64,000 nucleotides of DNA from Elusimicrobiaceae bacterium (GTDB lineage: Bacteria > Elusimicrobiota > Elusimicrobia > Elusimicrobiales > Elusimicrobiaceae): contig JAEEIL010000012.1 in the NCBI GenBank assembly GCA_016281355.1, positions 62,001 to 126,000 of the forward strand, given 5' to 3'. Positions within the stretch are counted from its first letter, which is position 1. Each line of letters starts with the position of its first letter. Positions 8,886-16,518 of the stretch are shown piece by piece. Below the pieces are notes generated by a model. It was given only the letters and a program-made list of their open reading frames with translations. It was not told the DNA's origin and did not search any database. A program made the translations under genes and the position numbers.

Positions 8886-9052
8886 TATCCGCGGAGGCCG
8901 TTTCGGGCGGGTGTTGTGTGAGGTGGCAGCGGTGCCCCTACATAGCGTTAAGCCCCCTTGAAGAAGTTGAGCTGGCGGATTAAAAGGAAATGTGTATAAT
9001 GACGAAAGTCTATAACTAACTAACCCTCGTGGAATACCGAGGGTTATTTTTA
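8886..9052 (+). ncRNA. Structured small RNA of about 165 nt, identity unresolved (6S-like fold possible)
   Basis: This stretch is framed by a consensus promoter and an intrinsic terminator and is locally GC-richer than its surroundings. By hand it folds as a rod: closing stem ATCCGC (8887-8892) with GCGGAT (8975-8980); inner stem GGGC (8905-8908) with GCCC (8952-8955); an open bubble; and an apical hairpin of about 12 bp (8915-8928 with 8933-8944) capped by a GCGG tetraloop and carrying two single-base bulges. Closing stem, central bubble and apical stem, plus the size, recall 6S RNA, but I cannot match conserved 6S positions. The SRP tetraloop and asymmetric loop are absent, and tmRNA motifs are absent. 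Presence of an RNA gene is well supported; its family is not. Confidence 0.7.
9021..9052 (+). terminator. Terminator of the small RNA
   Basis: TAACCCTCG pairs with CGAGGGTTA around an 8-base loop, followed by TTTTTATT. Confidence 0.9.
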
Positions 9053-9068
9053 TTGTAAATTTTCCGTT

Positions 9069-9713
9069 TTAATTATTAGACGACATTAAATTCATCAAAC
9101 TGATAAACAGGTTAATAATATCAAGGTAAATACTGATAGCAAAATTTAAGGCTGTATCCCAATTATTTGCATCTGCGACTGCTTTAAGTTTGGCAAGGCG
9201 GTTAAAATCAAAAAGTAAATAACCCGTAAAAATTAAAACCCCCAAACCTGCCATAAATTTTTGACCGCGTATGCGGACAAAAATTCTAATCAAAGAATAA
9301 ATCACTAAAATTATAAGTGCGATAAATAAAAATTTGCCCAACCATTCAAAATCAAGGCCGCTGTACATAGCAATTAAACCCGTCAAAAAAGCAGTTAAAA
9401 CCGTCAAAGAAAGTGCTTTTTGCGCTGTATCATTATGTGCGATAAAATAAACACCTAAAGTGAAACCGCTTGACGCTGTAAAAAGTACCATCAAGATCAT
9501 ATTTAACGGGAAAGCCGTTCTCACAAACATTAGTACTAAAAATACAATGATGTTTATTATTATCGCAAAAAGCGAGTATTTTTTTATTGCAGGATAATCT
9601 TGCATTTGCAAGGCCCTGTTAAACAAGCGTGCCGCAAACATGCAGGCAAGCCATGCGACCGTTAAGGATGCGGTCAATATTATGAAAGTTTTTGACATTA
9701 GTGTTTCAAACAT
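9069..9713 (-). CDS. Bax inhibitor-1/YccA family membrane protein
   Basis: 214 residues with seven hydrophobic helices covering nearly the whole chain. The closing region (LLFDFNRLAK then ALNFAISIYLDIINLFISLM) matches the conserved last two helices and re-entrant acidic region of the BI-1/UPF0005 family, which includes the pH-gated calcium-leak protein BsYetJ and the FtsH-interacting protein YccA. It sits in the inner membrane. The gene stands alone, convergent with the small RNA and divergent from the C_GCAxxG_C_C gene. TAGGGGGAT precedes its ATG, and a dyad overlaps its predicted transcription start. Confidence 0.88.
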   Translation of the reverse strand: MFETLMSKTFIILTASLTVAWLACMFAARLFNRALQMQDYPAIKKYSLFAIIINIIVFLVLMFVRTAFPLNMILMVLFTASSGFTLGVYFIAHNDTAQKALSLTVLTAFLTGLIAMYSGLDFEWLGKFLFIALIILVIYSLIRIFVRIRGQKFMAGLGVLIFTGYLLFDFNRLAKLKAVADANNWDTALNFAISIYLDIINLFISLMNLMSSNN

Positions 9714-9725
9714 AAATCCCCCTAA

Positions 9726-9741
9726 ACTCGGCGTGCCGAGT
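9726..9741 (-). promoter_or_regulatory. 7-bp dyad at predicted start of the BI-1 transcript
   Basis: ACTCGGC and GCCGAGT face each other across 2 bases. On the minus strand an extended -10 (TGGTATTAT; hexamer at 9748-9753) would start RNA near 9741, so the dyad is either an operator over +1 or a 5'-terminal hairpin just ahead of the ribosome-binding site. Confidence 0.5.
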
Positions 9742-9774
9742 AATAAAATAATACCAAATTTAGCAGATAAATTG

Positions 9775-9780
9775 TAAAAT
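9775..9780 (+). promoter_or_regulatory. -10 element predicting a leaderless mRNA
   Basis: TAAAAT ends exactly six bases before the ATG at 9787, so transcription would start at or next to the start codon. No ribosome-binding site is visible. Confidence 0.5.
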
Positions 9781-9786
9781 TTATTT

Positions 9787-10233
9787 ATGACAAAAAGTGA
9801 AATTGCAAAAAATTATTTTCTGCAAGGTTATAATTGTGCGCAGGCCGTTTTCTTGGCTTTTGCTAAAGACGAAGGTTTAAGCGAAGATGTTGCCCTTAAA
9901 ATAGCATCATCTTTTGGTGGCGGGCTTGGCGCGCAACGTGAAGTTTGCGGTGCCGTAAGCGGTATGTGTATGGCTCTAGGCTTAAAACGCGGTTATAATA
10001 CCGCCAAAGATTATGCGTCCAAACAAAAACATTATTTGGCGGTGCAAGAAATTTGTGCCGAGTTTAAAAAGCAAAACGGCAGCATAATTTGCCGCGAACT
10101 TTTAGGGCTTGATAAAAATAATTTACCACTTAAACCCGAGGAACGCACCGGGGAATATTACAAAAAACGCCCTTGTGCGGAACTTGTTGCCATGGCCGCG
10201 GAAATCTTAGAAAATTATCTTAACAAAAAATAA
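9787..10233 (+). CDS. C_GCAxxG_C_C family protein (putative redox)
   Basis: 148 residues. The name-giving cysteine pattern is present: an early Cys in YNCAQAVF (about residue 17), then VCGAVSGMCM around 56-66, and later cysteines in EICAEF, IICREL and RPCAEL. Family members are small, often found in anaerobes, and are thought to bind a metal or act in redox reactions; the reaction is unknown. The gene lacks a Shine-Dalgarno sequence and appears to be leaderless. It converges with the nitroreductase gene, whose stop abuts its own. Confidence 0.88.
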   Translation: MTKSEIAKNYFLQGYNCAQAVFLAFAKDEGLSEDVALKIASSFGGGLGAQREVCGAVSGMCMALGLKRGYNTAKDYASKQKHYLAVQEICAEFKKQNGSIICRELLGLDKNNLPLKPEERTGEYYKKRPCAELVAMAAEILENYLNKK

Positions 10234-10827
10234 TTAACTTAAAATTTTAAAACGTTTTTCAAGCGGCTCAAAAGTTTTCTCTTGCGGTGCGCTTAAAATT
10301 TCCCCAAAAGGCATTTGCGCAATAAGCCGCCAAGTGGCAGGCACTTTAAAAGCAGTGCGAACATCCGCGTCAATTATTGGGTTATAATGTTGCAAACTTG
10401 CACCGATCCCAACGCCGGCCAAAGCGCACCAAATTGAAAATTGCAACATCCCGTTTGATTGCGCCGCCCATATCGGAAAATTGACTGCATAAGCCGGGTA
10501 TTGTTTTTGTAAATTTTCGGTTATTAAAAGATCCTCAAAATACAAAATTGTTCCGCTTGCTTTTGCAAAAGTGCCTATTTTCTCTTTAACAGTTGTAAAG
10601 TTTTCCGGCGGAACTTTTTTGCTTAAAACACTCAAAACGATATCCCAAAGTTTTTTGTGATTCTTATTTTCAAGCAAAATAAGGCGGGCGCTTTGGCTGT
10701 TAAAAGGCGTTGGCGCAACAAGCATACAGTCTTTTATAATTTGCGGAACCGGTTTTTGTTTTTCCGCAGGCAACGGCCCAAGGTCATAACAAGAACGGCG
10801 TTTTTTTATCGTTTCGTTAAATTCCAT
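10234..10827 (-). CDS. Nitroreductase family protein
   Basis: About 197 residues. The N-terminal FNETIKKRRSCYDLG matches the FMN-phosphate-binding RRS segment of nitroreductases; FNSQSARLILL and the GVGIGASLQHYNP region match the core and the Frm2/YdgI-like group. These flavoproteins use NAD(P)H to reduce nitro-aromatics or quinones or to maintain redox balance. ATG 10827 is chosen because GGGGG lies just upstream; an in-frame TTG at 10839 is less likely. It is expressed from a consensus promoter back-to-back with that of TetR, with a palindromic operator over its start. Confidence 0.88.
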   Translation of the reverse strand: MEFNETIKKRRSCYDLGPLPAEKQKPVPQIIKDCMLVAPTPFNSQSARLILLENKNHKKLWDIVLSVLSKKVPPENFTTVKEKIGTFAKASGTILYFEDLLITENLQKQYPAYAVNFPIWAAQSNGMLQFSIWCALAGVGIGASLQHYNPIIDADVRTAFKVPATWRLIAQMPFGEILSAPQEKTFEPLEKRFKILS

Positions 10828-10841
10828 ATTTACCCCCAAAT

Positions 10842-10865
10842 ATAACCCTTATAGGTTATATAACC
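10842..10865 (-). promoter_or_regulatory. Probable operator of the nitroreductase gene
   Basis: Three GGTTAT half-sites are arranged as ATAACC-6-GGTTATATAACC, the last part (10854-10865) being a perfect 12-bp palindrome. The predicted minus-strand transcription start (about 10860) lies inside it, the classic position for a repressor. Confidence 0.65.
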
Positions 10866-10866
10866 A

Positions 10867-10895
10867 ATAATAAAATTTTTCTTCTCAAATGTCAA
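10867..10895 (-). promoter_or_regulatory. Promoter of the nitroreductase gene
   Basis: On the minus strand TTGACA (10895-10890), exactly 17 bases, then TATTAT (10872-10867). Confidence 0.8.
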
Positions 10896-10902
10896 TAAAA
10901 AT

Positions 10903-10931
10903 TTGACAAATATTTTAAAAACTCCTATAAT
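10903..10931 (+). promoter_or_regulatory. Promoter of the TetR gene
   Basis: Perfect TTGACA (10903-10908), a 17-base spacer and perfect TATAAT (10926-10931). Its -35 is only 7 bases from the -35 of the opposing nitroreductase promoter. Confidence 0.88.
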
Positions 10932-10937
10932 TTAAGC

Positions 10938-10967
10938 ATACAGTGTGCTAACAATACAGCACAGTAT
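10938..10967 (+). promoter_or_regulatory. Probable TetR autoregulatory operator
   Basis: TGTGCT (10944-10949) and AGCACA (10958-10963) form an inverted repeat flanked by ATAC and GTAT. It starts six bases after the -10, so a bound protein would block initiation. Its sequence differs from the operator at the nitroreductase promoter. Confidence 0.6.
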
Positions 10968-10981
10968 TGAAAGGATAAATT

Positions 10982-11578
10982 ATGGCCTATTCAGGCGGCG
11001 TTAAATTACAAGATGATATTTCAAAAAAAATCATAGATACCGTTACAAAAATGGTCTATGAAGGCGGTGCATCAAAAATAAATGTGCAAGCCGTTTTGAA
11101 AAAATTGAAAATTACAAACCGCGTTTTTTATAACCGTTTTAAAAATATTGAAGAAGTTTTGCTTTGCGTTTCACAAAATATCGTTCAAAAAATGCACCAA
11201 TGCATTTTGCGCCCTATTGATAAAAAAGAAAATTACCACAAATATTTAATGAATATTGCATCAGACGTTTTCATAAAAACTTATGAAATTAAAAAAGATT
11301 TCAGCGACTATATGTTTATGAATGATATCGTCAATGAAAGTAATAAAATTTGGTGGATTGACCATATGATCCCCCTCTTGGAATACGGTATTAAAGAAAA
11401 GTTTTTAAAGCCGATGGATGTCCACGCAATGTCCTATGCAATTTGGTGTTTTTGTCGCGGTTTTAACGTGGATGCAATAAAAAGCCGTCTGGAATTTAAT
11501 GAGGCATTAAAAATTTTCCAAACAGCCTTTGGGTTCTTACTTGACGGGATGACTTTAAATAAGGATACAAGAAAATGA
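10982..11578 (+). CDS. TetR/AcrR family transcriptional regulator
   Basis: 198 residues. The N-terminal 60 residues form the TetR helix-turn-helix: helix 1 KKIIDTVTKMVYEGG, then INVQAVLKKLKITNRVFYNRFKN, where the usual Tyr-x-HF of the recognition helix appears as FYNRFKN. The C-terminal half is helical and Trp/Phe-rich, consistent with a ligand-binding domain. A strong ribosome-binding site (AAAGGA) precedes the ATG. An inverted repeat over its own start suggests autorepression. Its stop overlaps the thioesterase start by 4 bases (ATGA), so that enzyme is its co-transcribed partner. Confidence 0.9.
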   Translation: MAYSGGVKLQDDISKKIIDTVTKMVYEGGASKINVQAVLKKLKITNRVFYNRFKNIEEVLLCVSQNIVQKMHQCILRPIDKKENYHKYLMNIASDVFIKTYEIKKDFSDYMFMNDIVNESNKIWWIDHMIPLLEYGIKEKFLKPMDVHAMSYAIWCFCRGFNVDAIKSRLEFNEALKIFQTAFGFLLDGMTLNKDTRK

Positions 11579-11988
11579 TTATTACCTATAAACGCAAAGC
11601 ACAATACCATGAAACTGATAAAATGGCCGTCGTGCACCACTCAAATTATATAAAGTGGATGGAAGAAGCCCGCGTTCATTTTTTAGATAAAATAAATTTG
11701 CCTTTTACCGCAATGGAAGATGCAAATATTTTCAGCCCGGTGGTGAGTTTGACTTGTAAATATCAATTTCCTGTTTGGTTTGATGATGAATTTGAAGTCC
11801 GCGTTAAAGCGGTAAAATATACAGGTGTCCGTGTAAATTTTGAATATGAAATTTTTAATTTAACCAAAAACAAACTTTCCGCAACTGCCGCAAGCGAGCA
11901 TTGTTTTACTTCTAAGGAAGGCAGGCCTTTGTCAGTTAAGCGTGCAAACCCCGATATGCATGCTTTACTTGAAAACTGCATAAAATAA
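11575..11988 (+). CDS. Acyl-CoA thioesterase, 4HBT hotdog family (YbgC-like)
   Basis: 137 residues with the YbgC/FadM signature: YHETDKMAVVHHSNYIKWMEEAR, in which the Asp of ETD and the following HHSNY form the active-site region of 4-hydroxybenzoyl-CoA thioesterase-type hotdog enzymes. These hydrolyse acyl-CoA or acyl-ACP thioesters in the cytoplasm. Translationally coupled to the TetR gene (4-base overlap), suggesting that the regulator senses an acyl compound. Confidence 0.9.
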   Translation: MIITYKRKAQYHETDKMAVVHHSNYIKWMEEARVHFLDKINLPFTAMEDANIFSPVVSLTCKYQFPVWFDDEFEVRVKAVKYTGVRVNFEYEIFNLTKNKLSATAASEHCFTSKEGRPLSVKRANPDMHALLENCIK

Positions 11989-12053
11989 ATTAATTTAAAA
12001 GGTATTCTCTTTTATTTGTTATAATTATATTATATTTATATAGGAGAATTATT

Positions 12054-12956
12054 ATGTCTATTCCGCCGTACCAATATTTTATGACCCCCGCTTTAAAAGC
12101 ATTGGGGGATAAAAAATTAAAGAGCGTGAAATCAGTAGAAGAAATTGTTGTAAAATCTTTATCAATAAACAAAGAAGATTTAGAACAACTTCTTCCCAGT
12201 GGTACACAAACAATAGTTAGAAATAGAACTAATTGGGCTCTTTATTATATGTTTAGAGCTGGATTGCTTGATAGAGAAAAAAGAGGTTTTTATAAAATAA
12301 CAGATCTTGGTTTAAAAGCACTGAATGAGAATGTAGAAATTAATAATTCTTACTTAGAAAAGTTTGATAGTTTTAATGAGTTTAGAAATGGTGAAGATGT
12401 TAAAGAGAAAATAGATGTAAATAATGAATTATCTCCTAATGAACAAATAAATAGTGCTTTAGATTCTATAAATAACAAGTTACAAAATGATATCTTGGAA
12501 AAAATTAGGAATGTTGATGATGTTTATTTTGAAAGAATTATTCTAGATTTACTTGTTAAAATGGGGTATGGCGGCAATAGAGAAGATGCTGCAGAAATGA
12601 CAAAAAAGAGCCATGATGGTGGTATAGATGGAATAATTAAAGAAGATCCCTTAGGAATTAGTAAAATTTATATGCAAGCCAAGAAGTATACAAATGAGAA
12701 AGTTCATTCTAAAGAAATGCGTTATTTTTTGGGGTCATTAAGAGAAAATAATTCTAGTAAAGGTATTTTTGTTACGGCAAGTGATTTCGATCCCAAGGCA
12801 ATTGAAATGGCTTCAAAGGGAAATATTATTCTCATTAATGGTAAACAACTTGCTAAATTGATGCTTCAATACAATATTGGTGTTATAAATAAACAAACTA
12901 TTGAAATTAAAGAGATAAATCTATCTTACTTTGATGATGAACAGTCGTTTTGTTAA
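12054..12956 (+). CDS. mrr: Mrr-type restriction endonuclease (type IV restriction)
   Basis: 300 residues. Residues 1-100 match the Mrr N-terminal winged-helix domain (PPYQYFMTPALKALG ... NWALYYMFRAGLLDREKRGFYKITDLG). From about 155 the Mrr catalytic domain follows: FERIILDLLVKMGYG, then the PD-(D/E)xK core as HDGGIDGII with IYMQAKKY (the QAK variant), then GIFVTASDF. Mrr enzymes cut DNA methylated in foreign patterns. A strong ribosome-binding site (TAGGAGAA) precedes the ATG; TATAAT at 12020-12025 may be the -10. There is no neighbouring methylase, as expected for type IV. It converges with pcrA on a shared terminator. Confidence 0.92.
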   Translation: MSIPPYQYFMTPALKALGDKKLKSVKSVEEIVVKSLSINKEDLEQLLPSGTQTIVRNRTNWALYYMFRAGLLDREKRGFYKITDLGLKALNENVEINNSYLEKFDSFNEFRNGEDVKEKIDVNNELSPNEQINSALDSINNKLQNDILEKIRNVDDVYFERIILDLLVKMGYGGNREDAAEMTKKSHDGGIDGIIKEDPLGISKIYMQAKKYTNEKVHSKEMRYFLGSLRENNSSKGIFVTASDFDPKAIEMASKGNIILINGKQLAKLMLQYNIGVINKQTIEIKEINLSYFDDEQSFC

Positions 12957-12972
12957 CAAAATAAAAATTCAG

Positions 12973-13005
12973 AATACCCTTAGATTAATTCCTAGGGGTA
13001 TTTTT
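12973..13005. terminator. Bidirectional terminator between mrr and pcrA
   Basis: AATACCCTTAG (12973-12983) pairs with CTAGGGGTATT (12992-13002) with one G-T wobble, and T/A tracts flank both sides. Confidence 0.85.
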
Positions 13006-15328
13006 ACCTTACAATTTCTAGCGGGGCATATTTAAGCATAAAAACGCGTTTCGTGCCATTGTTAAATATGACGGTGATTTTTGCTGCCTCGCCGCTGCCG
13101 GTAATTAAAACAACTTTTCCAAGACCGAAAACACCGTGTTTTATAACTGTGCCGATACGCACCCCGCTGCTTACATTGACAGGGGTAGATTCAGGTGTTT
13201 CTACAGGTGTTGGCGGGGTGGAAGTTTTATAAGGTGTGTAACTAAAATCGTCATCATTTTGATAATTTGCTGCATTATTGTAAGTTGTATTTGTTGTAAA
13301 ATGGTTATATTTACCATAGTAATTTCCGCCGCGCGGTTTGTTACGATTTCGGTGTTCCTGCAGGAGATAGTTTTCTTCATCAAGCAAACCGCTTTCAAAT
13401 AAAAATTTTGACGCATAACGATTGTTATCGCGCTCCCCATATACAAAGCGTGATGCGGCATATGTCATAAACAAATTCTTTTTTGCTCGCGTCATAGCGA
13501 CATAACATAAGCGACGTTCTTCTTCGAGTGCTTCTTCGGGGTTTTCATTCTTCTTAGGAGGTATAGGGAATAAACCTTCTTCTAAACCTGTTACAAATAC
13601 CGTTGGGAATTCCAAACCTTTTGCAAGATGTACAGTCATTAAAGTTACCGCGCCGTCGGTTTGTTTTTCACTTTCGTCTTCTGAAGTTATTAAAGAAACT
13701 TCTTGTAAGTATCCGCTTAAAGTGGGGGTGGTATTTTCTTTAAAACATCTTTCTTCATATTCTTTGACTGCATTTACAAGTTCGTTTAAGTTTTCAATTC
13801 TTTGTTCGGCTTCCTGATCTGTTTCTTTTTTGTCTTCAATACTTTTTTTATATCCGGAAAGGTCCAAAAGTTTTGCAATAGTTTCAGATGGTGCGAGCAT
13901 TTCCTTTTCCAAAGTTAAGCCTTCTATTAAATTAACAAATTCTTTTATTCCGCGTAATGCGGTGGGTTTTATTCCTTCAATAAAATTTTGTTGTTTTAAG
14001 GCTGTCCATAAAGTGACATTATTTTTTTGTGCGTATGCTAGTAGCGCCTCAATTGTCGTTTCACCGATACTCCTGCGCGGCGTGTTTATCACGCGCAGTA
14101 AACTAACGCTGTCACTTGGATTGACGAGGAGTTTTGCATAAGCCAAAATATCTTTAATTTCCTTTCTGTCATAAAATTTTACTGCACCGATTAAGCGGTA
14201 AGGTATTTGGTAACGTCTAAAAGTGTCTTCGAAATTTCTTGATTGTGCATTTGTTCGGTAAAAAACTGCAATATCGTTTAGATTTGCGCCGTCATCATCC
14301 ACCATCATTTGAATTTGATTGGCAACAAAACGTGCTTCTTCGCCTTCTGAAACTAATTCACGAACTGTTATCGGTTCACCCCCTTGTTTTGAGGTATATA
14401 AATTTTTCTCTTTCCTGTTCTCATTTCGTCTTATTAATTTATTTGAAGCATCCAAAATAATTTGGGTAGAACGGTAATTTTCCTCAAGCGTAATTACTTT
14501 TGCATCTTTAAAATCACGTTCAAAATTTAAAATGTTTTTAATATCTGCACCGCGCCAAGAATATATTGATTGGTCAGGATCACCTACTACACAAAGATTT
14601 TTATGTTTTTTCGCTAAAATTGATATTAACTCGTATTGTGTTTTATTTGTATCCTGATACTCATCCACTAAAATATATTGGAAAAATTGTTGGTAATATT
14701 CACGGATATTTTGATTGTCTTTTAATAGTAGTACCGTTTTAAAAAGTAAATCATCAAAATCTAGAGCATAACTTTCTTCAAGTTTCTTTTGATAGCGTTT
14801 ATAAACTTCTGCAACCAGAATTTTTTTGTCATTATTTGAAGCAAGCGCCTGTGCTAAAAAATCTTCCGAGGAAAGCATTTTGTCTTTTGCACATGAGATT
14901 TCATAGATGTAATGATTAATTTCTTTTTTTGCATCTTTTGCACCTATTTCCTCAAGGCACAAAGAAATAACTTTTTTTTGCTCGGTTTCATCGTAAATAA
15001 CAAAGTCGCGCACAAGTTTTGCCGCTTCCGCGTTTTGCCTTAAAATACGCAAAGCAAAAGAGTGGAAAGTATAAATCCAAATTTGCCCGGCAACGCCACC
15101 AACAAGCATATTTAAACGCTCGCGCATTTCTTTTGCGGCTTTATTTGTAAATGTTACGGCTAGAATTTTGAAAGGAGGGACACCGTCTTGTATAAGTTTT
15201 GCGATTTTGCAAGTTAAAGTTTTTGTTTTGCCCGTTCCGGCACCGGCAATAATAAGGCATGGGCCGCCGGTATAATTAACCGCTTCAAGTTGGGCAGGGT
15301 TTAAAGTTTTTAAAAAATCTTGGTTCAT
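13004..15328 (-). CDS. pcrA: ATP-dependent DNA helicase PcrA/UvrD
   Basis: 774 residues, SF1A helicase. Motif Q LNPAQLEAV, Walker A GAGTGKT (about 29-35), motif II VDEYQDTN, motif III GDPDQSIYSWRGAD, motif VI RRLCYVAMTRAKK. The last 60 residues form the PcrA-type Tudor-like domain (GTVIKHGVFGLGKVV) that contacts RNA polymerase. It is preceded by a disordered Asn/Tyr/Thr-rich linker. It unwinds DNA in repair and removes stalled complexes. Last gene of a minus-strand unit ychF-rlmD-pcrA; it overlaps the end of rlmD by 4 bases. Confidence 0.96.
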   Translation of the reverse strand: MNQDFLKTLNPAQLEAVNYTGGPCLIIAGAGTGKTKTLTCKIAKLIQDGVPPFKILAVTFTNKAAKEMRERLNMLVGGVAGQIWIYTFHSFALRILRQNAEAAKLVRDFVIYDETEQKKVISLCLEEIGAKDAKKEINHYIYEISCAKDKMLSSEDFLAQALASNNDKKILVAEVYKRYQKKLEESYALDFDDLLFKTVLLLKDNQNIREYYQQFFQYILVDEYQDTNKTQYELISILAKKHKNLCVVGDPDQSIYSWRGADIKNILNFERDFKDAKVITLEENYRSTQIILDASNKLIRRNENRKEKNLYTSKQGGEPITVRELVSEGEEARFVANQIQMMVDDDGANLNDIAVFYRTNAQSRNFEDTFRRYQIPYRLIGAVKFYDRKEIKDILAYAKLLVNPSDSVSLLRVINTPRRSIGETTIEALLAYAQKNNVTLWTALKQQNFIEGIKPTALRGIKEFVNLIEGLTLEKEMLAPSETIAKLLDLSGYKKSIEDKKETDQEAEQRIENLNELVNAVKEYEERCFKENTTPTLSGYLQEVSLITSEDESEKQTDGAVTLMTVHLAKGLEFPTVFVTGLEEGLFPIPPKKNENPEEALEEERRLCYVAMTRAKKNLFMTYAASRFVYGERDNNRYASKFLFESGLLDEENYLLQEHRNRNKPRGGNYYGKYNHFTTNTTYNNAANYQNDDDFSYTPYKTSTPPTPVETPESTPVNVSSGVRIGTVIKHGVFGLGKVVLITGSGEAAKITVIFNNGTKRVFMLKYAPLEIVR

Positions 15329-16518
15329 TTAAGCACTAACTCCACAAATGTTTCAATATGTTTTGTGTTGGGGAAAAAGTCAAAACACTCCGCCTGAACA
15401 ACGGTATAATTTTTTGTTAAGACTTCTAAATTTTCCGCTAAAGTTTTAGGGTTACACGATATATACAAAATATTTTTAACACCGCAACTAGCCAACTTTT
15501 CGCATGCTTTTGGGTGCACGCCTGCACGGGCAGGGTCCAAAATAACTAAAGAATTATTTGCATCAATTTGATTTTCGGTTAAATAATCTTCAGTCGTTTG
15601 GCAGTGAAACTCCACATTTTTTATATTGTTTAACTCGGCATTTTTTTTGCCGTTTTCCACCGCTTCGGGTACGCATTCCACGCAAAAAGATTTTTCCACA
15701 AGGTCTGCATTTGTTAAGGAAAAACTACCTGCACCGCCGTAAAAATCATAAAAAATTTTCGGTTTAATTTCGGCAACTTTACTCCGCACTTTTTGGTACA
15801 TCAAATTTGCGGTTTTTGTGTTTGTTTGGAAAAACGATTGCGGCGAAATTTCAAAAATAATTTCCTTTCCGCCGTCTAACAAAATTGCTTCTTGCATGGT
15901 ATTTGCACCGTTTAAGACGCGGACATCTTTAATGCCGCTTGCATCACTCATCCCGTCATTAATGGCAGTTAAAACGCTAAAGCCGGGGTAAATTTGATTG
16001 CAAATTTCCGTTAGGCCATTGGTATCAAAAGGCACGGTGGAAATAAACATTATCATGCCGCCTTTTTTATTAAAACTTTGCCTGATCATTAAAGTTCGCA
16101 AAATGCCGGTATGTTTGCGTTGGTCGTAAAAACTTAAATTTTTTGCTTTTGCCCACAAGTTAATTTTGTAAACAAACCAAGGTAAATTTTCATTAAAAAT
16201 AAGGCAATCGGTTAAATTTACCGCTCTGTCCCAACGGCCCATTTGACGGAAGCCGAGGACATCTTCAAACTCAAGCGGAATAGTTTTATCGCGTTTGATT
16301 TTTTTATTTTGCGGCTCTTTGTGTATGGGTTGATGTGTAAAACTCAGTTCAATTTTATTTCGGTAAAATTTATTTAATGCAGTTGGCGTAACTTTAATTT
16401 CGCCTGCAAAATATGGCGCAAGCAAAGTACTGACGGCGGCAACTTTTTGTTTAAGTTGTTCCGCATACGGCACTTTGATTAAAGCACAACCGCCGCACAA
16501 AGCGGCATTTTTACACAT
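15325..16518 (-). CDS. rlmD: 23S rRNA (uracil-C5)-methyltransferase, RlmD/RumA family
   Basis: About 397 residues. The N-terminus has the [4Fe-4S] ligand pattern [10 protein letters not shown]; further on come the SAM-binding FYDFYGGAGSFSL, the DPARAGVHPKAC loop and the catalytic cysteine in YISCNPKTL. The family makes m5U in 23S rRNA (U1939 or U747) or tRNA (TrmA); by eye I cannot separate these. The TRAM domain usual in RlmD is absent, as the Fe-S motif lies at the very N-terminus, which fits RumB/RlmC-like or compact forms. ATG 16518 is chosen for an 8-base overlap with ychF; ATGs at 16539 and 16554 are alternatives. Confidence 0.85.
   Translation of the reverse strand: MCKNAALCGGCALIKVPYAEQLKQKVAAVSTLLAPYFAGEIKVTPTALNKFYRNKIELSFTHQPIHKEPQNKKIKRDKTIPLEFEDVLGFRQMGRWDRAVNLTDCLIFNENLPWFVYKINLWAKAKNLSFYDQRKHTGILRTLMIRQSFNKKGGMIMFISTVPFDTNGLTEICNQIYPGFSVLTAINDGMSDASGIKDVRVLNGANTMQEAILLDGGKEIIFEISPQSFFQTNTKTANLMYQKVRSKVAEIKPKIFYDFYGGAGSFSLTNADLVEKSFCVECVPEAVENGKKNAELNNIKNVEFHCQTTEDYLTENQIDANNSLVILDPARAGVHPKACEKLASCGVKNILYISCNPKTLAENLEVLTKNYTVVQAECFDFFPNTKHIETFVELVLK

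Noticed and set aside
8886-9052. SRP RNA or tmRNA
   Set aside because: The GGAA-type loop with the AGCAGC asymmetric bulge of SRP RNA and the tRNA-like ends of tmRNA are absent.
12054-12956. Complete restriction-modification system
   Set aside because: No methyltransferase or specificity gene is adjacent; Mrr acts alone on modified DNA, so only a type IV enzyme is called.
13830-14141. Long frames antisense to pcrA and other genes
   Set aside because: They lie opposite well-recognised genes, lack ribosome-binding sites and show no protein-like composition.
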